Shown: piece after piece, positions 16,990 to 24,182 of the stretch
How the letters are laid out: every line of letters starts with the position of its first letter
Numbering within the stretch: position 1 is the stretch's first letter
NCBI GenBank assembly: GCA_035259385.1
Contig: DATFWL010000183.1
Coordinates: 88,564-152,563, forward strand
Origin: QHWK01 sp035259385
GTDB taxonomy: Bacteria; Acidobacteriota; Vicinamibacteria; Vicinamibacterales; CAVVIG01
Direction of reading: 5' to 3'
Length of the DNA stretch: 64,000 nucleotides
The notes under the pieces: generated by a model
What the model was told of the DNA's origin: nothing
Databases searched by the model: none
What the model saw: the letters and a program-made list of their open reading frames with translations, nothing else
Made by a program: the position numbers and the translations under genes

Positions 16990-17808
16990 TCAGCCCTTGA
17001 TGGCGCCGGCGGTCAGGCCGGCGACGAAGAACCGCTGGAGAAACACGAACGCGGCGATCACCGGCACCAGCGCGATGAAGCTGGCGGCGGCGAGCAGCTG
17101 CCAGTCGGTGTCGTAGGCGCTCTGGAAGCTGAAAAGGCCCAGCGGCATGGTGAACCGCTCCTGCGAGTCGAGCAGCACCAGCGCCAGGCAGAACTCGGAC
17201 CAGTACGCGGCGAGGTTGAAGATCGCCGCGGCGCCGAGGCCCGGCGCGACGATCGGCAGCACGATCGTCCACAGCGTCCGGGCGCGTGACGCGCCGTCCA
17301 GGCGCGCGGCCTCGAACAGCGATGGCGGGACGGCGTCGAAGAAATTCTTCAGGACCCAGACGGTGAATGGCACCTGCATGGCGGCGTAGACGAGAACCAG
17401 GCCGGCGCGCGTGTCGATCAGGCCGAGCCGCTCGACCACGCCGTAGATCGGGACGAGCAGAATCACCGGCGAGACCATCTGCGCCGCGAGCAGCGCGGCG
17501 AGAAGCGGCCGGCGTCCCGAGAAACGCTCGCGCGAGAGGACGAAGGCCGCCGGGATCGCGACGGCGAGTGTCGCCGCTGCTGCCGCCGCCGCGACCATCG
17601 CGCTGTTCCACAAGTACCACGGCACCTGCGTCCGCGTCAGCGCGAAGGCGTAGTTCGCGAGCGACGCGCCGCTCGGAATCCAGCGCGGCGGATACTCGTA
17701 GACGCCCGCCTTGCTCTTGAGCGACAGCGACAGCAGCCACAACTGCGGCAGCAGAAAGACGGCAACCACGAACGCGAGCGCTGCGCCCGTCGCGACGCGC
17801 CTACGCAT
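16990..17808 (-). CDS. CUT1 sugar ABC transporter permease (MalG-like)
   Basis: A 272-residue inner-membrane permease with six predicted spans, the first near residues 10-28 (FVVAVFLLPQLWLLSL). The cytoplasmic EAA loop reads FEAARLDGASRARTLWTIVL, the ATPase docking helix of the MalG family. It overlaps the upstream fused binding-protein/permease gene by 8 nt and is followed after 23 bp by the mannosidase. It should pair with the MalF-like half of that fused protein to form the channel. No ATPase is in this cluster; the MalK-like protein at 6522-7550 is the likely motor. Confidence 0.88.
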   Translation of the reverse strand: MRRRVATGAALAFVVAVFLLPQLWLLSLSLKSKAGVYEYPPRWIPSGASLANYAFALTRTQVPWYLWNSAMVAAAAAAATLAVAIPAAFVLSRERFSGRRPLLAALLAAQMVSPVILLVPIYGVVERLGLIDTRAGLVLVYAAMQVPFTVWVLKNFFDAVPPSLFEAARLDGASRARTLWTIVLPIVAPGLGAAAIFNLAAYWSEFCLALVLLDSQERFTMPLGLFSFQSAYDTDWQLLAAASFIALVPVIAAFVFLQRFFVAGLTAGAIKG

Positions 17809-20095
17809 GCCGGGACTCCGGGGCGCTCCGCGCGATCAGTCGGCCCGCCATCGCGGCCAGCGCGAGATTGACGGCGAGCATCACGAACGCGACGGCGGCG
17901 GCGCGCCCGGCCTCCAGATCGAAGAAGCCGAGGCGGTACATGAACAGCGAGATCACTTCGGTCCGCCGTGCCGGACCTCCGCCAGTGAGCGGAATGATCA
18001 AGTCGAAGGTGTTGAAGGAGGCGATCGTGATCAGCACCAGGTTCAGCGCGATCACCGGCGCGAGCTGCGGCACGAGCAGCCAGCGGAGCCGCTGCCAGGC
18101 CGACGCGCCGTCCAGATCCGCGGCCTCGTGCAGCTCACGCGGGATGCGCTGCATTCCGGCGTACAGCAGGATCATGCTGAACGCGCAGCCTCGCCAGACG
18201 TTTGCGACGACGATGGAGACCAGCGCGAGCGCCGGCGATGAGATCAGCGGCAGTGGCCCGAGCTTCACCAGCGACAGGTAGTAATTGACGACGCCCGAGC
18301 GATTCTCGATGAGCAGGATCTTCCAGAGCACGCCGGCGAGGACGCCCGGCATCACCCAGGCGCTCACCACCGCCACCCGCGCGGCAAGCGTCCCGCGGCG
18401 GCGCCGGCGTCGCGCCGCGTCGATCAGCCAGGCGACGGCAAACCCGATCGTCAACTGGAGCACCACGGATGCGGCGACGAATACGACGGTGACCGCGAGC
18501 ATCCCGTAGAATGCCGGGTCCTCGACCAGCGTTCGGTAGGTCGACGCCGTGTAAGTGTAGTGAGTGCCGGCCAGAGTCGCGTCGGTCCACGACAGCCGCA
18601 GCAGATCCAGCATCGGGTAGATCAGGATCACGGTGACGAGGGCGAGCGCCGGGATCAGCCACCGCGCGACGCCGCTCGCGTCCCGCCGGCCGCGAACGAG
18701 GATCGTGAGCGGAAACGCGGCGGCGGCGATTATCGGCAGCCACGCGATCGGATCGGCGGCGGTGCGCGCCGGGGCCGCGCGCATCGACGATTGCCGGGCA
18801 TAGTCGTCGGTGACCGCCGACCACGCCTCGTCCAGCGCCGCCTCGGGCGTGCGCTCGCCAGAGACGACGGCACCGATGGCGAGCTGAAGCTGCTGAGAGA
18901 TCGCCGGGTAGATCGGGACCGTCGGCCGCGCATGGCCGTTGACCAGCATCTCGCCGAAGCGGCGATACCAGACGTCCTGGCTGAAGATCGGAAAGTCGCG
19001 GTAGACGCTCTGCCGTACCGGCAGGTGGCCGGTTGCCTCGCTGATCCGTGCGGCATGCTGCGGCGCCTCGACGTCGCGAATGAATTCAACCGCGGCCTTC
19101 CGCCGGATCGGATCGCGTGTGAAGACGACCCACACCCATCCGCCGGTCCCCGTCGAGTGGGTGCCAGGATCGGCGGTCGGGATCGGCGCGATGTCCCACT
19201 TCGCGAACTCGGCCGGCGGCAACCCGGTCTGCAGATCTTTCAGCTGCCAGTTCCCGCCGAGGAACATCGCCGCGTCGCCGGCGATCGCGGCGCCGGTGAG
19301 CTGCTGATAGTCGTTGTGGCCGAGCACGGAGCGCGGCGACGCGCCGCGCTGGATCGTGTCTCGCAGGAACGCCAGCAGCCGCAGCATTGCGCGGCGGTTC
19401 CTGCCTTCGCCGAAGATCGGCCGGCCGCTTACATCCACGAGCTCGCCGCCCTGCGCCCAGAACATCGCGAGGTGGTCGAACACGGTCGCTTCCCAGCGGC
19501 CCGCGTTGTACACGTAACCGGACAGATGGCGCTCGCGCGAGACGCGGCTCGCCACGTCGAGCAGCGCGTCCCACGTGGCCGGCGGCGTCGGGACGAGATC
19601 CGTGCGATAGAACAGCACGCGGCAGTCGGTCTCGTGCCACAGGCCAAGCACGTGGCCGGCCGGATCGGACAGCGTCGAGATCGTGAACGGCAGGAAGTCG
19701 CGGCGATCGTCGGCGGGCCAGAAGTCGTCGAGCGGCTGAACGTTGTTCGCGAGCAGCGGCAGCCAGAAGCTGTCGATCGACGCGACGTCGGGCAATCGTC
19801 CCGCCGCGGCAGCGAGCTGGAGCTTCGCCTTGTGCAATTCGAGCGCGGGCATCACCGACAGGCGGAGCTGCACGCCGGGATGCGTCCGTGCCCAGTCGGC
19901 GAAGACGTCGGTGAAGACGCTCGCGATCGCCGGCCGGGCCGCCAGATGTGAGTAGTCCTGCTGTGCCCAGACGCTCAGCGTGATCGGCGCGTCAGCTCGG
20001 CCGACCCGCACCGGCGTGACCAGATCCTGGGCCGCGATCGTGCGCGGGGCGACGACCGCCACGAGCAGCAGCAGCACCTCAACGCGTGCTGACAT
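17801..20095 (-). CDS. Fused sugar-binding protein and MalF-like permease of a CUT1 importer
   Basis: One unbroken 764-residue frame joins two subunits that are normally separate. Residues 1-23 are a signal peptide (MSARVEVLLLLVAVVAPRTI); about 24-435 is an extracellular solute-binding domain (LSVWAQQDYSHLAA, AMFLGGNWQLKDLQTG, GTGGWVWVVFTRDP); about 447-470 is an extra hydrophobic helix followed by RGRR; from about 475 a MalF-type permease follows, with EAADLDGASAWQRLRW as its EAA loop. The extra helix would carry the chain from the periplasm back to the cytoplasm, so the topology is coherent. It precedes the MalG partner with an 8-nt overlap and itself overlaps the PHP phosphoesterase gene by 17 nt. 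The substrate is probably a mannoside, judged from the GH38 enzyme. Confidence 0.85.
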   Translation of the reverse strand: MSARVEVLLLLVAVVAPRTIAAQDLVTPVRVGRADAPITLSVWAQQDYSHLAARPAIASVFTDVFADWARTHPGVQLRLSVMPALELHKAKLQLAAAAGRLPDVASIDSFWLPLLANNVQPLDDFWPADDRRDFLPFTISTLSDPAGHVLGLWHETDCRVLFYRTDLVPTPPATWDALLDVASRVSRERHLSGYVYNAGRWEATVFDHLAMFWAQGGELVDVSGRPIFGEGRNRRAMLRLLAFLRDTIQRGASPRSVLGHNDYQQLTGAAIAGDAAMFLGGNWQLKDLQTGLPPAEFAKWDIAPIPTADPGTHSTGTGGWVWVVFTRDPIRRKAAVEFIRDVEAPQHAARISEATGHLPVRQSVYRDFPIFSQDVWYRRFGEMLVNGHARPTVPIYPAISQQLQLAIGAVVSGERTPEAALDEAWSAVTDDYARQSSMRAAPARTAADPIAWLPIIAAAAFPLTILVRGRRDASGVARWLIPALALVTVILIYPMLDLLRLSWTDATLAGTHYTYTASTYRTLVEDPAFYGMLAVTVVFVAASVVLQLTIGFAVAWLIDAARRRRRRGTLAARVAVVSAWVMPGVLAGVLWKILLIENRSGVVNYYLSLVKLGPLPLISSPALALVSIVVANVWRGCAFSMILLYAGMQRIPRELHEAADLDGASAWQRLRWLLVPQLAPVIALNLVLITIASFNTFDLIIPLTGGGPARRTEVISLFMYRLGFFDLEAGRAAAVAFVMLAVNLALAAMAGRLIARSAPESRHA

Positions 20096-21515
20096 AAATC
20101 GGATTCGTGATCGCGATGATTGCGCCATCTCGGCCGATGACATGGACCCGCAAGTATCCGTCGGCGGCTTCAGTCTCGAACGTCGCGCTGCCGGCGGTCC
20201 TCGCACGCGTTTCGTGCGTACCGTTGACCACGAGCGCCGCGCGCGCGTCGCCGCCGTCCGGCATGCCGACGCCGACGTTGATCGTGGCGCCCGGGGTACA
20301 GCGGAGCGTGTCGCCGATCGCGGCACCGCCTGCCCCGCAGCGCGCCGTCACGGACGGCGGCACCGTCGTCGGGTCGCGCATCACGATCACGCGACCATCG
20401 CGGATCGCGCCGATCACCAGCGGCGTGCTGAGGGCGTTGGCGAGGACGCGAACCGCTGCGTCGCCGATCGGCGCCGGCGGGCGGTGCCAGTCGCTCGTGC
20501 CGACTGCCGTCACGTGACGGCCGGCGCGCAGGAGTCGATCCCACAGCGCGATTGCGTCCGCCTGGGGCCCGGCCTGGCCGTTCCAGATCTCGACGGCATC
20601 GAGCGCGTCGGGAATCACCTGCTGCCAGCCGCACCCCGAGCAGTCGCTGAATGGATGATTGAGCGCGAAGAGCGCGCCGGCGCGATGCGCGTGCGAGACG
20701 AGGCCGGTGATGGCGGCGGCGGCGTCGCGATCGGTCGGCAAAACCCGGAAGTCTATCCACGAATTGCCTGGCAGTCCCCACACGCTCGCATGACCGCCGG
20801 GCGTGGTGACCTCTTCACCGACGATCGCCAACGGCGAATCGGGCATCGCCTCGCGGGTCCAGGTGGTGTTGTTGTGATCGGTGATCGCGATGAAGTCGAG
20901 ACCCGCGCTCCGTGCGGCGGATGCGACCGCGGACGGCGCGGCGGTTCCGTCGCTGTGGTTCGTGTGGACGTGGAGGGCGCCGGAGTACCAGCGTGGTCCG
21001 GCGGACGCGGGCGCGGGCAGTGCGACCGACGCCTGGTCTCCGCTCGCATGCCGGGGCGCCACATCGCTCGACGTCTGCTGCTTCCGCGACTCGACGACGT
21101 CGATGTCCACGTCGACGCCCTCCGGCGCAACTTTGTAGAGCCCCAGGAGCACGTGCCATGTGCCTGGCGGCAGCGGACCGGCGCGATACCCGGGCGACGC
21201 GAGTGTTCGCCCGACCGTGATCGTTCGCTGCGCGCCTCCGCTGTACCCGCGGAAACCGGGCGTGCCGAGCGTCAGCGGGCCCGGCTCGAAGAGCCCGAGA
21301 TCGATCGTCGAGTCCCCGGTTCTGTCGCCCGAATAGCGGTACGCAACCGTCAGCGATTCGACGCCGGCGGCAACGTCAATCGGAACGTATTGATAGCGCC
21401 CCGTTACACCGTCGTCACGATTGAAGTGACGATGGATCGTGCGGGCTGGCGGCTCCGCCGGCTGCGCTGCGGGGCCCACCAGCAAGAGTGCACATGCCGC
21501 AGCCGCCCGTCGCAC
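20079..21515 (-). CDS. Exported PHP-domain metal-dependent phosphoesterase (CehA/McbA-like)
   Basis: A 478-residue protein. An N-terminal hydrophobic signal (AAAACALLLVG) is followed by a beta-sandwich of about 150 residues, then the PHP domain with its metal ligands in order: GALHVHTNHSDG (HxH), AITDHNN, GEEVTTPGGHASVWG, FALNHPF and VGTSDWHRP (DxH). A short beta domain closes it. The family includes exported phosphoesterases and hydrolases, so cleavage of a phosphate- or ester-linked sugar before import is plausible. The GTG beginning VRRAAAACA is chosen: it opens the signal peptide, and TATAAT ends 6 nt before it. It is the first gene of the minus-strand unit that continues into the CUT1 importer and mannosidase. 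Confidence 0.82.
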   Translation of the reverse strand: MRRAAAACALLLVGPAAQPAEPPARTIHRHFNRDDGVTGRYQYVPIDVAAGVESLTVAYRYSGDRTGDSTIDLGLFEPGPLTLGTPGFRGYSGGAQRTITVGRTLASPGYRAGPLPPGTWHVLLGLYKVAPEGVDVDIDVVESRKQQTSSDVAPRHASGDQASVALPAPASAGPRWYSGALHVHTNHSDGTAAPSAVASAARSAGLDFIAITDHNNTTWTREAMPDSPLAIVGEEVTTPGGHASVWGLPGNSWIDFRVLPTDRDAAAAITGLVSHAHRAGALFALNHPFSDCSGCGWQQVIPDALDAVEIWNGQAGPQADAIALWDRLLRAGRHVTAVGTSDWHRPPAPIGDAAVRVLANALSTPLVIGAIRDGRVIVMRDPTTVPPSVTARCGAGGAAIGDTLRCTPGATINVGVGMPDGGDARAALVVNGTHETRARTAGSATFETEAADGYLRVHVIGRDGAIIAITNPIYVSTR

Positions 21516-21521
21516 CGCGAA

Positions 21522-21529
21522 ATTATACT
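21522..21529. promoter_or_regulatory. Overlapping divergent -10 elements
   Basis: The eight bases ATTATACT contain TATAAT on the minus strand (6 nt before the GTG of the PHP gene) and TATACT on the plus strand (7 nt before the ATG of the aquaporin remnant). The two hexamers share four base pairs. Both genes would be leaderless, and the whole intergenic gap is 21 bp. Confidence 0.55.
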
Positions 21530-21536
21530 GGCGCGC

Positions 21537-21836
21537 ATGAAAACATTCCGACCCTGCCTCGCCGAGTTCCTCGGCACCTTCTACATGTGCTTCGCCGGCA
21601 TCGGCGCAATCCTCTGCGGCACGCCGGCGGTCGGCGCGGCGCCCGGCCTGCTCGGGATCGCGCTCGCGCACGGTCTGGCGTTGTCGATTGCGGTCAACGC
21701 GTTTGGCGCCGTCAACGAGCGCGGCCGCGCAGTGAAGATCGGCGGCTTCGGCATCGGGCTCACCGTCGCCTTCGACATCCTCTGCGGCGGTCCGGTGACC
21801 GGCGCATCGATGAACCCTTGTGAACGCATCTCATAA
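21537..21836 (+). pseudogene. Aquaporin/MIP remnant with internal deletion and lost C-terminus
   Basis: The 99-residue frame begins with a normal MIP first helix (CLAEFLGTFYMCFAG) and ends in GGPVTGASMNP, the second pore half-helix, where ARS should follow. Between them only about 60 residues remain; the first NPA block and helices 2-4 (roughly 110 residues) are missing. After MNP the sequence changes abruptly to CERIS and a stop. It therefore cannot form a channel. The deletion joins equivalent hydrophobic segments in frame, and the 3' end looks like a breakpoint next to sequence of different character. The promoter is still good (TATACT 7 nt upstream). Confidence 0.75.
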
Positions 21837-22252
21837 CTGGTTGATGGTGCGAGACTCTTGGCAGGGTTGACTTATCGCCGGCTAGATGGTTCCGTTCTCC
21901 TCCGGAGTCCTCGCCGGTCCTCCTGAATCGACCCCAGTCTTGGAGACATCTCTAGACGGTTTTCGGGGATCACCCAAGGGCTCCGCCTGATCGGCAACAG
22001 CGCGACGCTTGCGTTGGTTGCGGGGGCCCGCAACCGTCAATACCGACCGCACTGTCCGTCGCCGCGGCATGACACTTTTACGGGTCTTGTCGCCTTCGAG
22101 CAACCGGCGGCAGAACAACACCGACTTATCCGGTTTACCGTGGATTTGCCCGCGAACCATCTCGGTCACGGGCGGCGCCGCCGGTGCTGCGACGATCGCG
22201 CCGGCGTGAGCATAGACGTGGCCGTTTGACGGCCTAGATGTTTCCGACGCCG
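21837..22252. other. 416-bp gene-poor stretch between the two aquaporin loci
   Basis: No convincing gene. It starts at the breakpoint of the aquaporin remnant and looks less GC-rich than its surroundings. A minus-strand open frame enters it from the aquaporin shadow, but the product is basic, low in complexity and matches no family I know. No terminal inverted repeats or transposase motifs could be picked out by eye, so an insertion-element remnant is possible but unproven. Confidence 0.4.
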
Positions 22253-22879
22253 CTACTTGTCGCCGGGATTCAGCGTCTTGAACGCGATCGCCGCGAGGGC
22301 GCCGCCGGCGAGATCCGCCAGCAGATGCAGCCAGAGCTTCTGCCATGTGATGAAGCCGAGTGAGGCAGCCCCCACCGCCACCGCGGGATTGAACGCGCCG
22401 CCGGAGATATCGCCGACCGCGAAGGCGCCGGCGAGCACGGTAAACCCAATTGCAAGACCGAAGTACGAGTTGCCCAGCGTGTCCTTCGACGTGGCGACGT
22501 TCAGGACGACGTACGCGAGGGCGAAGGTGTAAAGCACTTCGGCGACAGCCACGTGCGCGAAGTCCGCGCTCACCGCGTGGGCTACGAAGCCTGGGCGCAG
22601 GAATGACGCGACCGCTGCGGCGGCAAGGCCCGCAATCATCTGCGCTCCCATGTACGGCAACACGTCGCCGGCTGGGCAGCGACCGCGCAGAAACACAGCC
22701 AGCGTCACGGCGGGGTTGAAGTGCGCACCTGACACGTGGCCGCCGGCATAAATCATCACCATCAGGGCCGACCCAATCGCGAGCGGGGGAATCCCCCCGG
22801 TGCCGCCCGCCATGACCGTGCACCCGATGGTCAGTACAAGAAAGAACGTGCCGATGAACTCCGCGATGTACTTGTTCAT
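22253..22879 (-). CDS. Aquaporin (MIP family channel)
   Basis: A 208-residue membrane channel with six spans and both pore motifs: VSGAHFNPAVT in the first half and ISGGAFNPAVA in the second. It begins MNKYIAEFIGTFFLVLTIGC. The ATG has a GAGGG Shine-Dalgarno-like stretch upstream; a longer in-frame start would add 12 non-family residues. The second motif lacks the ARS extension common in AqpZ. It is a stand-alone gene flanked by gene-poor DNA and a transposase fragment, so it may have arrived or moved with a mobile element. It differs from the degraded aquaporin at 21537, so it is not a simple duplicate. Water versus glycerol transport cannot be assigned. Confidence 0.88.
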   Translation of the reverse strand: MNKYIAEFIGTFFLVLTIGCTVMAGGTGGIPPLAIGSALMVMIYAGGHVSGAHFNPAVTLAVFLRGRCPAGDVLPYMGAQMIAGLAAAAVASFLRPGFVAHAVSADFAHVAVAEVLYTFALAYVVLNVATSKDTLGNSYFGLAIGFTVLAGAFAVGDISGGAFNPAVAVGAASLGFITWQKLWLHLLADLAGGALAAIAFKTLNPGDK

Positions 22880-23026
22880 TGAGCCCTCGGCCGGGAGTGT
22901 ACACGGCGGCGGCATTCAGGTTCCAGATTCCACGGTCGTTTCGAAGGTTCCGCGTTCGGGTGCGGTTAACGGGAACCCTGACAGGTCGAAGCTGACACCT
23001 TCAGGTCTCCCGAGCACGATCACCGG

Positions 23027-23092
23027 CTGACGCGGTTCGCCGTGCTCTTCATCATCGACCTGTCCACGCGCCGGATCCACATCGCCGGTATC
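23027..23092 (+). pseudogene. Transposase integrase-core (rve) fragment
   Basis: Twenty-two codons read LTRFAVLFIIDLSTRRIHIA and then GI, the conserved strand pair around the first catalytic Asp of the DDE integrase core in IS3/IS481-like transposases. Nothing before or after continues the family, so it is a relic. It lies beside the aquaporin gene. Confidence 0.55.
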
Positions 23093-23152
23093 GCCGCGCT
23101 CGTTACGCTCACGGCCGGCTGCGACGGCCGCGCGGTCGCACGCAGCACCGGC

Positions 23153-23179
23153 ACGTAGCGCGAAGGCTTCAGCCGAGCG
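23153..23179. repeat. 27-bp dispersed repeat, copy 2
   Basis: Identical to the copy at 6494-6520 except for one G-to-A change (GCGAAGGCTTCAGCC here). It includes the small dyad GGCT-TC-AGCC and lies 42 bp after the stop of the oxidase operon's last gene, where it could affect transcript ends. Confidence 0.6.
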
Positions 23180-23220
23180 TCGCCAATCCGACCGTCGCCT
23201 CAGCGAGGGAGCGGCGCTGA

Positions 23221-23514
23221 CTATCCAAACGTGCGCCAGGCGCGCGTGAGGTAGTCGCTCATCGTCAGCACGATCAGGATCCCGAACCAGAAGATGCTGC
23301 CGAAGACGACGGCCCACGTGAGCCGTGGGCTGTACTTCACGTGCATGAAGTACAGGATGACGATGGACGCCTTGAAGCAGGCGATGCCGATCGCGGCAAT
23401 CGCGTTCAGCGGTCCGAGATCGAAGAAGGCAATCTGCACCGTGAGATACGTGCAGAACATCAGGATCCCGAAGATCAGGTAGTAGACGCGCTTGGGGAGA
23501 ATGTGGGCAGACAT
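23221..23514 (-). CDS. ctaF: Cytochrome c oxidase subunit IV (CtaF-like)
   Basis: A 97-residue protein with three hydrophobic helices, starting MSAHILPKRVYYLIFGILMF; the IVILYFMHVKYSP block is the hallmark of the prokaryotic subunit IV family. It is the last gene of the act-cta operon and overlaps the subunit III stop by one base (TGATG). It stabilises the oxidase core in the inner membrane and carries no cofactor. The length is normal for the family (about 100). Confidence 0.85.
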   Translation of the reverse strand: MSAHILPKRVYYLIFGILMFCTYLTVQIAFFDLGPLNAIAAIGIACFKASIVILYFMHVKYSPRLTWAVVFGSIFWFGILIVLTMSDYLTRAWRTFG

Positions 23515-24182
23515 CAGTGTGCGTGCCGCCCCAACAGGTAGAGCAGCGGAAACAGGAAAATCCAGACGATGTCGACGAAGTGCCAGTAGAGGCCCGAGAT
23601 CTCGATCGGGCTGTAGTACTCCTTCGTGATCGTGCCGTTCCAGGCCCACCGCAGCATGAACGCCATGATCCCGAAGCCGATGATCATATGCAGCGCGTGC
23701 AGACCGGTCATCATGAAATACAGCGAAAAATAGATCTGCGCGTGCATGGCGTGCTGCGGCTCCTCGAAATGGAAGCCGGGTCCCGGGATGTGATGTTCCA
23801 CGAACTTCTGGTAGTACTCGACGGCCTTGATTCCGAGGAACACCGAGCCGAGCGCCATCGTCGCGACGAGAAACAGCATCAGCGCCCGCCGCTGCCCGAG
23901 CTGCGCCGCGTGCACCGCCAGCGCCATCGTCAGGCTGCTGGTGATGAGCACGGCGGTATTGATGGTGCCGAGGGTGAGGTCGAGTGAGTGGCTCGCCGCG
24001 GCAAAGGCGTCCGGGTACCAGCTGCGGTAGACCGTGTAGACCATGAACAGCCCGCCGAAGAACAGCACTTCGGTGACCAGGAACACCCACATCCCGAGCG
24101 TCGTCGCTTCGGTCTGTTGATCGATCGTGTCGAAGTGGTGCGCGAGACCGTGAACGTGGTGATGCGCGGCTTCAGGCAACAT
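23514..24182 (-). CDS. ctaE: Cytochrome c oxidase subunit III
   Basis: A 222-residue membrane protein with seven predicted helices; the count and length fit bacterial caa3 subunit III. Conserved blocks are LGMWVFLVTEVLFFGGLFM near the N-terminus, with the conserved helix-III Glu later in GIKAVEYYQKFVEHHIPGP, MTGLHALHMIIG, and the closing YWHFVDIVWIFLFPLLYL. The unusual His-rich N-terminus (EAAHHHVHGLAHHF) is shared by many caa3 subunits III. It overlaps the subunit I gene by 11 nt. It binds lipid and supports proton uptake by subunit I. Confidence 0.93.
   Translation of the reverse strand: MLPEAAHHHVHGLAHHFDTIDQQTEATTLGMWVFLVTEVLFFGGLFMVYTVYRSWYPDAFAAASHSLDLTLGTINTAVLITSSLTMALAVHAAQLGQRRALMLFLVATMALGSVFLGIKAVEYYQKFVEHHIPGPGFHFEEPQHAMHAQIYFSLYFMMTGLHALHMIIGFGIMAFMLRWAWNGTITKEYYSPIEISGLYWHFVDIVWIFLFPLLYLLGRHAH

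Larger units (their letters stand above)
22880..23220. other. 341-bp gene-poor stretch with mobile-element debris
   Basis: No intact gene. It holds the aquaporin leader, a transposase integrase-core fragment (23027-23092) and the second copy of the 27-bp repeat. The oxidase subunit IV gene ends at its right border. Confidence 0.55.

Noticed and set aside
14279..17740. Long minus-strand frame of 1153 codons as a fused mannosidase
   Set aside because: The part before the ATG at 16966 is the shadow of the permease gene in another frame; the family motif begins at that ATG.
21837..22252. Group II intron or insertion sequence between the aquaporin loci
   Set aside because: The stretch near 21846 (GTGCGAGAC) loosely recalls a group II intron 5' end, but no reverse transcriptase, domain V or matching boundary could be found. 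No terminal inverted repeats were seen.
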